From contig LS483478.1 of NCBI GenBank assembly GCA_900478215.1, positions 186,001-250,000 on the forward strand: a stretch of 64,000 nt of DNA, read 5' to 3'. The notes beneath the pieces are model-generated. The model did not search any database. It saw only the letters and a program-made list of their open reading frames with translations, and was not told where the DNA came from. This document shows, piece by piece, positions 17,435-27,200 of the stretch; position 1 is the first letter of the stretch; the number at the start of each line of letters is the position of its first letter. Position numbers and translations under genes: made by a program. This DNA comes from Salmonella enterica subsp. houtenae serovar Houten (GTDB lineage: Bacteria > Pseudomonadota > Gammaproteobacteria > Enterobacterales > Enterobacteriaceae).

Positions 17435-18187
17435 ATGGCGATTCTGGGATTGCAGGGCGTGCGCGGTGGGGTGGGAACCACATCTATCACCTCAGCACTC
17501 GCCTGGGCGTTACAAATCTTAGGGGAAAATGTCCTGGTGATTGACGCCAGCCCCGATAACCTGCTGCGCATGTCGTTTAACGTCGACTTCATCCATCAGG
17601 GCGGCTGGGCGCGATCGTTGCTGGACGGCGAAGACTGGCGCGATGCCGGGTTACGTTATACCTCGCAGCTTGATCTGCTGCCGTTTGGACAGCTCACCGC
17701 GAAAGAGCGGGAAAATCCACAGGCCTGGCAAGAGACGCTGGGAGAGATCGGATCTGCTATCCAGGCGCTGAAAACGAGCGGGCATTATAGCTGGATTTTA
17801 CTGGACTTGCCCTATGGCGCGTCAACACTGACACGGCAACTGGTGAACCTCTGCGACCACACGCTGGCGGTCGCCCGGGTTGACGCTAACTGCCATATTC
17901 GCCTTCATCAGCAGGCGTTGCCTGCCGGAGCGCATATTCTGATCAATGATTTACGCATCGGCAGCCAGTTACAGGACGATCTGTACCAGGTCTGGCTGCA
18001 AAGCCAGCGTCGGTTGCTGCCTATTGTGATCCATCGCGATGAAGCGATGGCGGAGTGCATGGCGTCGAAACAACCGTTAGGCGAGTATCGCAGCGATTCG
18101 TTAGCCGCCGAAGAGGTGTTAACGCTGGCGAACTGGTGCCTGTTGCATGACGCAGGCGACAAAACGTCTGACGGGAGCCCGTTATGA
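17435..18187 (+). CDS. bcsQ: Cellulose biosynthesis ATPase BcsQ (intact)
   Basis: A 250-residue MinD/ParA-type ATPase (SIMIBI class) that with BcsR and BcsE assembles the cellulose synthase regulatory complex, often at a cell pole. The Walker A region is 'QGVRGGVGTTSITSALA', with Thr at the position where most P-loops have the lysine, and the switch-like 'VIDASPDN' follows. Codon 6 is TTG (Leu); in E. coli K-12 this codon is a stop that silences cellulose, so this copy is intact. It overlaps bcsA by four bases (ATGA). Confidence 0.95.
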   Translation: MAILGLQGVRGGVGTTSITSALAWALQILGENVLVIDASPDNLLRMSFNVDFIHQGGWARSLLDGEDWRDAGLRYTSQLDLLPFGQLTAKERENPQAWQETLGEIGSAIQALKTSGHYSWILLDLPYGASTLTRQLVNLCDHTLAVARVDANCHIRLHQQALPAGAHILINDLRIGSQLQDDLYQVWLQSQRRLLPIVIHRDEAMAECMASKQPLGEYRSDSLAAEEVLTLANWCLLHDAGDKTSDGSPL

Positions 18188-20808
18188 GCGCCCTTTCCCG
18201 GTGGTTGCTTATCCCGCCGGTCAGCGCGCGTTTGAGTGAGCGCTATCAGGGTTACCGCCGGCACGGCGCGTCGCCGTTTAGCGCAGCGCTCGGCTGCCTG
18301 TGGACGATTCTGGCGTGGATCGTGTTTCCGCTTGAGCATCCGCGCTGGCAGCGTATTCGCGCCGGGCATAAAGCGCTTTATCCGCATATTAACGCCGCCC
18401 GCCCGCGCCCGCTGGACCCGGCCCGTTATCTCATTCAGACCCTCTGGCTGGTGATGGCCTCATCGACTAAAGAACGTCATGAACCGCGCTGGCGATCATT
18501 GGCGCGCTTGCAGGGCGTTCGTGGACGTTACCATCAATGGATGGATAGCTTACCGGAACGGGTGCGCCAAAAGACAACGCACCTGGAAAAGGAAAAAGAG
18601 CTGGGACATCTTAGCCACGGCGCCCGACGTTTTATTCTGGGCGTTATCGTAACCTTTTCACTGATACTGGCGCTGATCTGTATTACGCAGCCATTTAACC
18701 CGCTATCGCAATTTATCTTTCTGCTGTTGCTGTGGGGCGTTGCACTGTTGGTAAGACGTATGCCGGGACGTTTTTCCGCGCTGATGCTCATCGTGCTGTC
18801 GCTGACGGTCTCCTGTCGTTATATCTGGTGGCGCTATACCTCGACGCTAAACTGGGACGACCCGGTAAGTCTGGTGTGTGGACTGATTCTGCTGTTTGCG
18901 GAAACCTACGCCTGGATTGTGCTGGTGCTGGGGTACTTCCAGGTGGTGTGGCCGTTAAATCGTCAACCGGTGCCGTTGCCGAAAGAGATGTCGCAGTGGC
19001 CGACGGTAGATATTTTTGTGCCGACCTATAACGAAGACCTTAACGTGGTCAAAAATACCATTTACGCTTCGCTTGGCATTGACTGGCCGAAGGACAAGCT
19101 GAATATCTGGATCCTTGATGACGGCGGGCGCGAATCATTTCGTCAATTTGCCCGCCACGTTGGCGTGCATTACATTGCCCGCGACACGCATGAACACGCC
19201 AAAGCCGGCAACATCAACAATGCGCTAAAACACGCAAAAGGCGAGTTTGTGGCGATCTTCGACTGTGACCATGTGCCGACGCGCTCGTTTCTGCAAATGA
19301 CGATGGGCTGGTTCCTGAAAGAGAAACAGCTGGCGATGATGCAAACGCCGCACCACTTTTTCTCCCCGGACCCGTTTGAGCGCAACCTGGGACGTTTTCG
19401 TAAAACGCCTAACGAAGGCACGCTGTTTTACGGGCTGGTGCAGGACGGTAACGATATGTGGGACGCCACTTTCTTTTGCGGGTCGTGCGCGGTGATTCGC
19501 CGTACGCCGCTGGATGAGATTGGCGGTATCGCCGTTGAGACGGTGACGGAAGATGCGCATACTTCGCTCCGACTGCACCGACGCGGTTATACCTCTGCGT
19601 ATATGCGCATTCCGCAGGCGGCGGGGCTGGCGACGGAAAGCCTGTCGGCGCATATCGGGCAGCGTATTCGTTGGGCGCGGGGCATGGTACAAATTTTCCG
19701 CCTCGATAACCCTCTGTTTGGCAAAGGCTTAACACTGGCGCAGCGGCTGTGCTACCTCAACGCGATGTTCCATTTCTTGTCCGGCATTCCGCGCCTGATC
19801 TTTCTGACCGCGCCGCTGGCTTTTCTGCTGCTGCACGCCTATATCATTTATGCGCCTGCGCTGATGATTGCGCTATTCGTTTTACCGCACATGATCCACG
19901 CCAGCCTGACTAACTCGAAGATTCAGGGCAAGTATCGACACTCTTTCTGGAGCGAAATCTATGAAACGGTGCTGGCGTGGTATATCGCGCCGCCGACATT
20001 GGTCGCGTTGATCAATCCGCACAAGGGGAAATTTAACGTCACGGCGAAAGGTGGGCTGGTGGAGGAGAAGTACGTCGACTGGGTCATCTCGCGTCCGTAT
20101 ATCTTCCTTGTCTTGCTTAACCTGCTCGGCGTGGTGGTGGGCGTATGGCGATACTATTACGGGCCGGAAAATGAAGTGTTGACCGTCATCGTGAGCCTGG
20201 TGTGGGTCTTCTATAACCTGGTGATTCTTGGCGGCGCGGTTGCAGTTTCGGTAGAAAGTAAACAGGTCAGGCGCGCGCATCGGGTAGAGATTGCCATGCC
20301 GGGGGCCATCGCTCGCGAAGATGGGCATTTGTTCTCCTGTACCGTGCATGATTTCTCCGACGGCGGGTTAGGCATCAAGATCAACGGTCAGGCACAGGTA
20401 CTGGAAGGGCAGAAAGTGAACCTGTTGCTTAAACGCGGGCAGCAGGAATATGTCTTTCCAACGCAGGTGGTGCGCGTAACGGGCAATGAGGTTGGGTTGC
20501 AACTGATGCCGCTCACCACCAAACAACATATTGATTTTGTGCAGTGTACCTTCGCTCGCGCCGATACGTGGGCGCTTTGGCAAGATAGCTTTCCGGAAGA
20601 TAAGCCGCTGGAAAGCTTGCTGGATATTCTGAAGCTGGGCTTCCGTGGATATCGCCACCTCGCGGAGTTCGCGCCGCCTTCAGTAAACGTAATTTTCCGA
20701 TCGTTGACGGCGTTTATTGCCTGGATTGTATCGTTTATTCCGCGTCGCCCGGAGCGGCAAGCGGCGATACAGCCGTCGGATCGGGTTATGGCTCAGGCTC
20801 AACAATGA
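18184..20808 (+). CDS. bcsA: Cellulose synthase catalytic subunit BcsA
   Basis: BcsA polymerises UDP-glucose into beta-1,4-glucan and passes the chain through its own membrane channel. The 874-residue protein shows a GT2 domain with Asp-Asp at 312-313, DCD at 360-362, the catalytic TED at 455-457 and QRIRW at 493-497. The gating-loop motif FNVTAKGG follows at about 617-624. The C-terminal PilZ domain has RxxxR at 696-700 and DFSDGG at 723-728, so activation by c-di-GMP is expected. There are about eight membrane helices. Compared with minimal BcsA it has the N-terminal extension of about 140 residues usual in enterobacteria. Confidence 0.97.
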   Translation: MSALSRWLLIPPVSARLSERYQGYRRHGASPFSAALGCLWTILAWIVFPLEHPRWQRIRAGHKALYPHINAARPRPLDPARYLIQTLWLVMASSTKERHEPRWRSLARLQGVRGRYHQWMDSLPERVRQKTTHLEKEKELGHLSHGARRFILGVIVTFSLILALICITQPFNPLSQFIFLLLLWGVALLVRRMPGRFSALMLIVLSLTVSCRYIWWRYTSTLNWDDPVSLVCGLILLFAETYAWIVLVLGYFQVVWPLNRQPVPLPKEMSQWPTVDIFVPTYNEDLNVVKNTIYASLGIDWPKDKLNIWILDDGGRESFRQFARHVGVHYIARDTHEHAKAGNINNALKHAKGEFVAIFDCDHVPTRSFLQMTMGWFLKEKQLAMMQTPHHFFSPDPFERNLGRFRKTPNEGTLFYGLVQDGNDMWDATFFCGSCAVIRRTPLDEIGGIAVETVTEDAHTSLRLHRRGYTSAYMRIPQAAGLATESLSAHIGQRIRWARGMVQIFRLDNPLFGKGLTLAQRLCYLNAMFHFLSGIPRLIFLTAPLAFLLLHAYIIYAPALMIALFVLPHMIHASLTNSKIQGKYRHSFWSEIYETVLAWYIAPPTLVALINPHKGKFNVTAKGGLVEEKYVDWVISRPYIFLVLLNLLGVVVGVWRYYYGPENEVLTVIVSLVWVFYNLVILGGAVAVSVESKQVRRAHRVEIAMPGAIAREDGHLFSCTVHDFSDGGLGIKINGQAQVLEGQKVNLLLKRGQQEYVFPTQVVRVTGNEVGLQLMPLTTKQHIDFVQCTFARADTWALWQDSFPEDKPLESLLDILKLGFRGYRHLAEFAPPSVNVIFRSLTAFIAWIVSFIPRRPERQAAIQPSDRVMAQAQQ

Positions 20809-20818
20809 TGATAATGCG

Positions 20819-23119
20819 ATGAAAAGAAAATTGTCCTGGATTTGTGCGGCGGTAATAGGATTAAGCGCGTTTCCTGCTTTCATGACGGCGGCGGCGCCAG
20901 CGACGCCGCCATTGATAAATGCTGAACCCACTGAGCCTGCGCAGTCACCCGCAAATCAGGCGCCAGTCGTGGCGCAAACCGCGCCTTCGCGCGAGGTCAA
21001 GCTGACCTTTGCGCAAATCGCGCCGCCGCCGGGCAGTATGGTGCTGCGTGGCGTTAACCCTAATGGCGGCATTGAATTTGGTATGCGCAGCGATGAAGTA
21101 GCATCAAACGCGGTGTTGAATCTGGAATATACGCCGTCACCGTCGCTCCTGCCGGTTCAGTCGCAGCTCAAGGTCTATCTCAATGACGAACTGATGGGCG
21201 TACTGCCAGTGACAAAAGAGCAGTTGGGGAAAAAGACGCTGGCGCAGGTGCCTATCAATCCGCTGTTTATCACCGACTTTAACCGGGTGCGGCTGGAGTT
21301 CGTCGGCCATTACCGCGATGTATGTGAAAACCCGGCCAGCAGCACTCTGTGGTTGGACATCGGGCGAAATAGCGTCCTGGATCTGACCTATAACATGTTG
21401 GCAGTGAATAACGATCTGTCCCACTTCCCGGTGCCGTTTTTCGATCCGCGGGATAACCGTCCGGTGACGTTGCCGATAGTGTTTGCTGACGTGCCGGAGC
21501 TGGCGCAGCAGCAGGCGGCTTCTATTGTCGCGTCCTGGTTTGGGTCGCGAGCGGGCTGGCGCGGTCAGAGCTTCCCGGTGTTGTATAACCACCTGCCGGA
21601 TCGCAATGCGATCGTGTTTGCCACCAACGATCGACGCCCCGATTTCCTGCGCGATCATCCGGCAGTTAACGCACCGGTTATCGAGATGATGAACCATCCG
21701 GATAATCCATATGTGAAGTTACTGGTCGTGTTTGGTCGTGATGATAAGGATCTGTTGCAGGCGGCAAAAGGTATCGCGCAAGGGAATATTCTCTTTCGCG
21801 GTTCCAGCGTAGTGGTCAACGATGTAAAACCGTTGCTGGCGCGCAAACCGTACGATGCGCCGAACTGGGTGCGTACCGATCGCCCGGTCACCTTTGGCGA
21901 ACTGAAAACCTATGAAGAGCAGCTCCAGTCGAGTGGGCTGGAGCCGGCGCCCATCAACGTTTCTTTGAATTTGCCGCCGGACCTCTATCTGCTGCGTAGC
22001 AACGGTATTGATATGGATCTCAACTACCGTTATACCTCGCCGCCGACCAAAGACAGTTCGCGGTTGGATATCAGCCTGAATAACCAGTTCCTGCAAGCTT
22101 TTAGCCTTAACAGCACACAGGAAACCAATCGGCTATTGTTACGTTTGCCGGTACTCCAGGGATTGCTGGATGGTAAAACGGACGTGTCGATTCCGGCGCT
22201 AAAACTGGGGGCGATGAACCAGCTACGTTTTGACTTCCAGTACATGAATCCGATGCCGGGCGGGTCGGTGGATAACTGTATCACCTTCCAGCCGGTACAA
22301 AATCATGTGGTAATAGGAGATGACTCCACGATCGATTTTTCAAAATATTACCACTTTATCGCGATGCCGGATTTACGCGCGTTCGCCAATGCCGGTTTCC
22401 CGTTCAGCCGGATGGCCGACCTGTCTGACACGTTAGCGGTGATGCCGAAGAATCCAACCGAAGCGCAAATGGAAACGCTGCTAAATACGGCCGGCACCAT
22501 TGGCGGGCAAACCGGTTTCCCGGCCATTAATCTGACAATCACCGATAATAGCGCTCAAATCGCCGACAAAGACGCCGATCTGCTGATTATTGGCGGTATT
22601 CCGGACAAATTAAAAGACGATAAACGTATCGATCTGCTGGTGCAGGCGACACAAAGCTGGGTAAAAACCCCGATGCGGCAGACCGCTTTCCCGTCGATTA
22701 TGCCGGATGAGGCCGATCGCGCGGCGGATGCGCAATCTACCGTCACCGCCAGCGGTCCGATGGCGGCGGTGGTGGGCTTCCAGTCGCCATTTCATGACCA
22801 GCGTAGCGTGATTGCTCTGCTGGCCGACAGCCCGCGCGGCTACCAGTTACTGAACGACGCTATAAACGACAGCGGTAAACGCGCCGCGATGTTTGGTTCC
22901 GTGGCGGTGATCCGCGAATCCGGCGTTCACAGCCTGCGTGTTGGCGATATCTATTACGTCGGACATCTGCCGTGGTTTGAACGGCTGTGGTATGCGCTGG
23001 CGAATCACCCGGTGCTGTTGGCGGTGCTGGCGGCCATCAGCGTGGTGTTACTGGCCTGGGTATTGTGGCGTCTGCTACGTATTCTCAGTCGCCGTCGTCT
23101 CGACCCTGACCATGAGTAA
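20819..23119 (+). CDS. bcsB: Cellulose synthase periplasmic subunit BcsB
   Basis: A membrane-anchored periplasmic protein that partners BcsA, receives the growing glucan, and is required for activity. The 766-residue product has a signal peptide ('WICAAVIGLSAFPAFMTAAA'), then carbohydrate-binding and flavodoxin-like domains, and one C-terminal membrane helix ('VLLAVLAAISVVLLAWVLWRL') that docks on BcsA. The start at 20819, 10 bases after bcsA, matches E. coli. A longer frame from 20717 would overlap bcsA by about 90 bases and lacks a signal peptide at its start. Confidence 0.95.
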   Translation: MKRKLSWICAAVIGLSAFPAFMTAAAPATPPLINAEPTEPAQSPANQAPVVAQTAPSREVKLTFAQIAPPPGSMVLRGVNPNGGIEFGMRSDEVASNAVLNLEYTPSPSLLPVQSQLKVYLNDELMGVLPVTKEQLGKKTLAQVPINPLFITDFNRVRLEFVGHYRDVCENPASSTLWLDIGRNSVLDLTYNMLAVNNDLSHFPVPFFDPRDNRPVTLPIVFADVPELAQQQAASIVASWFGSRAGWRGQSFPVLYNHLPDRNAIVFATNDRRPDFLRDHPAVNAPVIEMMNHPDNPYVKLLVVFGRDDKDLLQAAKGIAQGNILFRGSSVVVNDVKPLLARKPYDAPNWVRTDRPVTFGELKTYEEQLQSSGLEPAPINVSLNLPPDLYLLRSNGIDMDLNYRYTSPPTKDSSRLDISLNNQFLQAFSLNSTQETNRLLLRLPVLQGLLDGKTDVSIPALKLGAMNQLRFDFQYMNPMPGGSVDNCITFQPVQNHVVIGDDSTIDFSKYYHFIAMPDLRAFANAGFPFSRMADLSDTLAVMPKNPTEAQMETLLNTAGTIGGQTGFPAINLTITDNSAQIADKDADLLIIGGIPDKLKDDKRIDLLVQATQSWVKTPMRQTAFPSIMPDEADRAADAQSTVTASGPMAAVVGFQSPFHDQRSVIALLADSPRGYQLLNDAINDSGKRAAMFGSVAVIRESGVHSLRVGDIYYVGHLPWFERLWYALANHPVLLAVLAAISVVLLAWVLWRLLRILSRRRLDPDHE

Positions 23120-23122
23120 CGC

Positions 23123-24232
23123 ATGATGACTATGCTGCGCGGATGGATAACGATTATTGTCATGCTGACGGCAATAAATGTACAGGCGGCCTGTCGCTGG
23201 CCTGCATGGGAACAGTTCAAGAAGGATTATATTAGCCAGCAGGGACGCGTTATCGATCCGGGCGATGCGCGAAAAATTACCACTTCCGAAGGGCAAAGCT
23301 ACGCGCTGTTCTTTGCTCTGGCGGCGAACGATAGACCGGCATTTGCGCAACTGTTTACCTGGACGCAAAACAATCTGGCGCAGGGATCGCTGCGTGAACA
23401 TCTGCCCGCCTGGCTGTGGGGACAAAAAGATGCCGCGACCTGGGAGGTTCTGGACAGCAACTCCGCGTCCGATGGCGATATCTGGATGGCATGGTCGCTG
23501 CTGGAAGCGGGTCGTTTGTGGAAAGAGACGCGCTATACCGAGGTCGGCACGGCGTTGTTAAAGCGTATTGCCCGCGAAGAGGTCGTAAATGTACCGGGGT
23601 TGGGGTCGATGTTGCTACCGGGCAAAATCGGCTTTGCCGAGGTGAATAGCTGGCGTTTTAACCCAAGCTATTTGCCGCCGCAGTTGGCGCAATACTTCAG
23701 CCGTTTTGGCGCGCCGTGGTCGACGCTACGGGAAACCAATTTGCGGCTGCTGTTGGAAACCGCGCCGAAAGGTTTTTCGCCGGACTGGGTGCGTTATGAA
23801 AAAAAGCACGGCTGGCAGTTGCAAGCGGAAAAGACGCTTATCAGTAGCTACGATGCGATTCGCGTCTATCTGTGGGCGGGAATGATGCATGACGGCGATC
23901 CGCAAAAAGCGCGTTTACTGGCGAAATTTAAACCGATGGCGACGTTAACGATGAAAAACGGCGTTCCGCCGGAGAAAGTTGATGTCGCCAGCGGGAACGC
24001 GCAAGGGACGGGGCCGGTCGGGTTTTCCGCCGCCTTACTGCCCTTCCTGCAAAATCGCGACGCCCAGGCCGTGCAGCGACAACGAGTCGCAGACCATTTT
24101 CCTGGCAGCGATGCCTATTACAACTATGTGCTGACTCTCTTTGGACAAGGCTGGGATCAGCACCGTTTTCGCTTCACCGTCAAAGGTGAATTATTACCTG
24201 ACTGGGGCCAGGAATGCGTAAGTTCACATTAA
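23123..24232 (+). CDS. bcsZ: Periplasmic endo-1,4-beta-glucanase BcsZ (GH8)
   Basis: A secreted cellulase of glycoside hydrolase family 8 that trims cellulose during secretion and limits polymer output. The 369-residue precursor has a signal peptide ending 'INVQA|ACRW'. The family's two acidic catalytic residues are present: Glu56 in TTSEGQSY and Asp244 in SSYDAIR, each one position later than in E. coli because of one extra N-terminal residue. The gene starts three bases after bcsB and overlaps the start of bcsC by 19 bases. Confidence 0.95.
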   Translation: MMTMLRGWITIIVMLTAINVQAACRWPAWEQFKKDYISQQGRVIDPGDARKITTSEGQSYALFFALAANDRPAFAQLFTWTQNNLAQGSLREHLPAWLWGQKDAATWEVLDSNSASDGDIWMAWSLLEAGRLWKETRYTEVGTALLKRIAREEVVNVPGLGSMLLPGKIGFAEVNSWRFNPSYLPPQLAQYFSRFGAPWSTLRETNLRLLLETAPKGFSPDWVRYEKKHGWQLQAEKTLISSYDAIRVYLWAGMMHDGDPQKARLLAKFKPMATLTMKNGVPPEKVDVASGNAQGTGPVGFSAALLPFLQNRDAQAVQRQRVADHFPGSDAYYNYVLTLFGQGWDQHRFRFTVKGELLPDWGQECVSSH

Positions 24233-27200
24233 GTCTCATGCGACGCCTTCTGCCGGATGGCGGTATAAATACCTTACCCGGCAGAAGGGGCGTTTCTCGG
24301 GCATGGTTGGGTTTATCGCTTGGCATAGCGCTAACTCCGCTTGCCAACGCAGCGACCTCCGCGCAGCAACAGTTGCTGGAGCAGGTTCGGTTGGGAGAGG
24401 CCACGCACCGTGAGGACTTAGTCCGTCAGTCGCTCTATCGCCTGGAGCTGATCGACCCGAATGATCCGCAGGTCATCGCCGCCCGTTTCCGTTATCTGCT
24501 TCGACAGGGAGATAGCGACGGGGCGCAGAAGCGACTTGACCGGCTGGCGCAACTGGCGCCGGAGTCGACGGCGTATCACTCTTCCCGCACCGCGATGCAG
24601 CTCGCCACGCCGCAAGGACGCCAGGCTTTGCAGGAGGCGCGTTTACTGGCGACGACCGGCCATACTGAACAAGCGATCGCCAGCTACGATAAGCTGTTTA
24701 AAGGTTATCCGCCGGAGGGCGAACTGGCGGTCGAATACTGGACGACCGTGGCGAAATTGCCTGCCCGCCGTCACGAAGCGATTAACCAGTTACAGAAAAT
24801 CAATACCGTCAGTCCGGGTAATAACGCTCTGCAAAATGCGCTGGCGCAACTGTTGTTCGCCAGCGGGCGGCGCGAGGAGGGATTCGCGGTGCTAAAACAG
24901 ATGGCGAAATCCAGTACGGGACGCGGCGCGGCCTCCGCCATCTGGTACCAGCAGATAAAAGATCTCCCGGTTAGCGACGCCAGCGTAAAAGCGTTGCAAG
25001 ACTATCTGGCGCAGTTTAGCGAAGGCGATAGCGTATCTGCCGCCCGCGCCCAGCTTAGCGAGCAGCAAAAACAGTTAGCCGATCCGGCATTTCGCGCGCG
25101 CTCGCAGGGTATCGCGGCGGTTAATGCCGGAGAGGGCGGCAACGCCATTGCGCAATTGCAGCAGGCGGTGAGTGCCCGGCAGGACGACAGCGAGGCGGTC
25201 GGCGCGCTGGGGCAGGCATACTCACAGCGTGGCGATCGCGCCCGTGCCGTCGCGCAGTTTGAAAAGGCGCTGGCGATGGCGCCGCACAGCAGCAGCCGCG
25301 ATAAGTGGGAGAGTCTGCTGAAGGTCAATCGCTACTGGCTGTTAATTCAGCAGGGCGACGCTGCCTTACAGGTTCATAATCTGGCCCAGGCGGCGCGTTT
25401 CTATCAGCAGGCGCGAGCGGTGGATAACACCGACAGCTACGCGGTGTTGGGGCTGGGAGATGTGGCGATGGCGCGCAAAGATAATGTCGCCGCCGAACGT
25501 TATTATCAGCAGACGCTGCGTATGGATAGCGGCAATACCAATGCCGTGCGCGGTCTGGCGAATCTCTATCGCCAGCAGTCGCCGCAAAAAGCCGCCGAAT
25601 TTATCGCTTCTCTTTCCGCCAGCCAGCGGCGCAGTATTGATGATATCGAGCGCAGTCTGGAAAACGAACGTCTGACGCAGCAGGCGGAAACGCTGGAAAG
25701 CGAGGGCAAATGGGCGCAGGCCGCAGAACTGCACCGTCGTCGGCTGGCGTTAGAGCCGGGTAGCGTGTGGGTGACGTACCGACTGTCACGCGATCTATGG
25801 CAGGCCGGGCAGCACGCCCAGGCTGATGCGCAAATGCGCTCTCTGGCGCAGCAGAAGCCAAACGATCCGGAACAGGTCTATGCTTATGGGCTTTATCTTT
25901 CCGGTAGCGATCGGGACCGGGCGGCGCTGGCGCATCTCAATACCCTGCCGCCCAGCCAGTGGAACAGCAATATTCAGGAACTGGCGAACCGATTGCAAAG
26001 TAACCAGGCGCTGGAAAGCGCTAATCGCTTGCGCGATAGCGGTAAAGAACGCGAAGCGGAAGCGTTGTTACGTCAGCAGCCGCCCTCTACGCGCATTGCG
26101 TTAACGTTGGCGGACTGGGCGCAGCAGCGTGGCGATAATGCGGCGGCCCGCGCCGCTTATGACGCCGTTCTGGCGCGTGAACCGGGTAATGTCGATGCCA
26201 TGCTGGGGCGGGTGGAAATCGACATCGCACAGGGCGATAACGCTGCGGCGCGCGCTCAACTGGCGGCGCTGCCTGCGGCGCAAATCACCTCTATTAACAT
26301 GCAGCGCCGCGTCGCGCTGGCGCAGCTCCAGCTTGGCGATATCACGGCGGCGGCGCGGACCTTCAACCGCATTGCGCCGCAGGCAAAAGCACAGCCGCCA
26401 TCAATGGAAAGCGCGATGGTGTTGCGTGACGCCGCCGATTTTCAGGCGCAAACGGGCAAGCCGCAGCGGGCGCTGGAGACCTACAAAGATGCAATGGTCG
26501 CCGCGGCGATTACGCCGGTTCGTCCACAGGATAACGATGCCTTTACCCGCCTGACGCGCAATGATGAAAAAGATGACTGGTTAAAACGCGGCGTGCGTAG
26601 CGATGCGGCGGAGTTGTACCGTCAGCAGGATCTCAATGTCACGTTGGCGCACGATTATTGGGGGTCGAGCGGGACTGGCGGCTACTCCGATCTGAAGGCG
26701 CATACGACGATGCTTCAGGTGGATGCGCCCTGGTCGGACGGACGGGCGTTCTTTCGTACTGATAAGGTTAATATGGATGTTGGCCGCTTCTCTATGGATG
26801 CGGATGGGAAATACGATAATAACTGGGGTACCTGTACGCTGGAGAAATGCAGTGGACATCGTAGCCAGGCCGATACGGGCGTGAGCGTGGCGGTCGGCTG
26901 GCAGAATGAGACCTGGCGCTGGGATATCGGCACCACGCCGATGGGCTTTAATGTCGTTGATGTGGTCGGCGGCGTCAGCTATAGCGACGATATCGGGCCG
27001 TTGGGTTATACCCTGAACGCGCATCGTCGCCCGATCTCCAGCTCGCTGCTGGCGTTTGGCGGGCAAAAGGACGCCACCAGCAATACTGGCACCAAATGGG
27101 GCGGCGTGCGGGCCAGCGGCGGCGGCGTCAGTCTCAGCTATGATAAAGGCGAAGCAAACGGTGTCTGGGCGTCGCTCAGCGGCGACCAGTTGAGCGGTAA

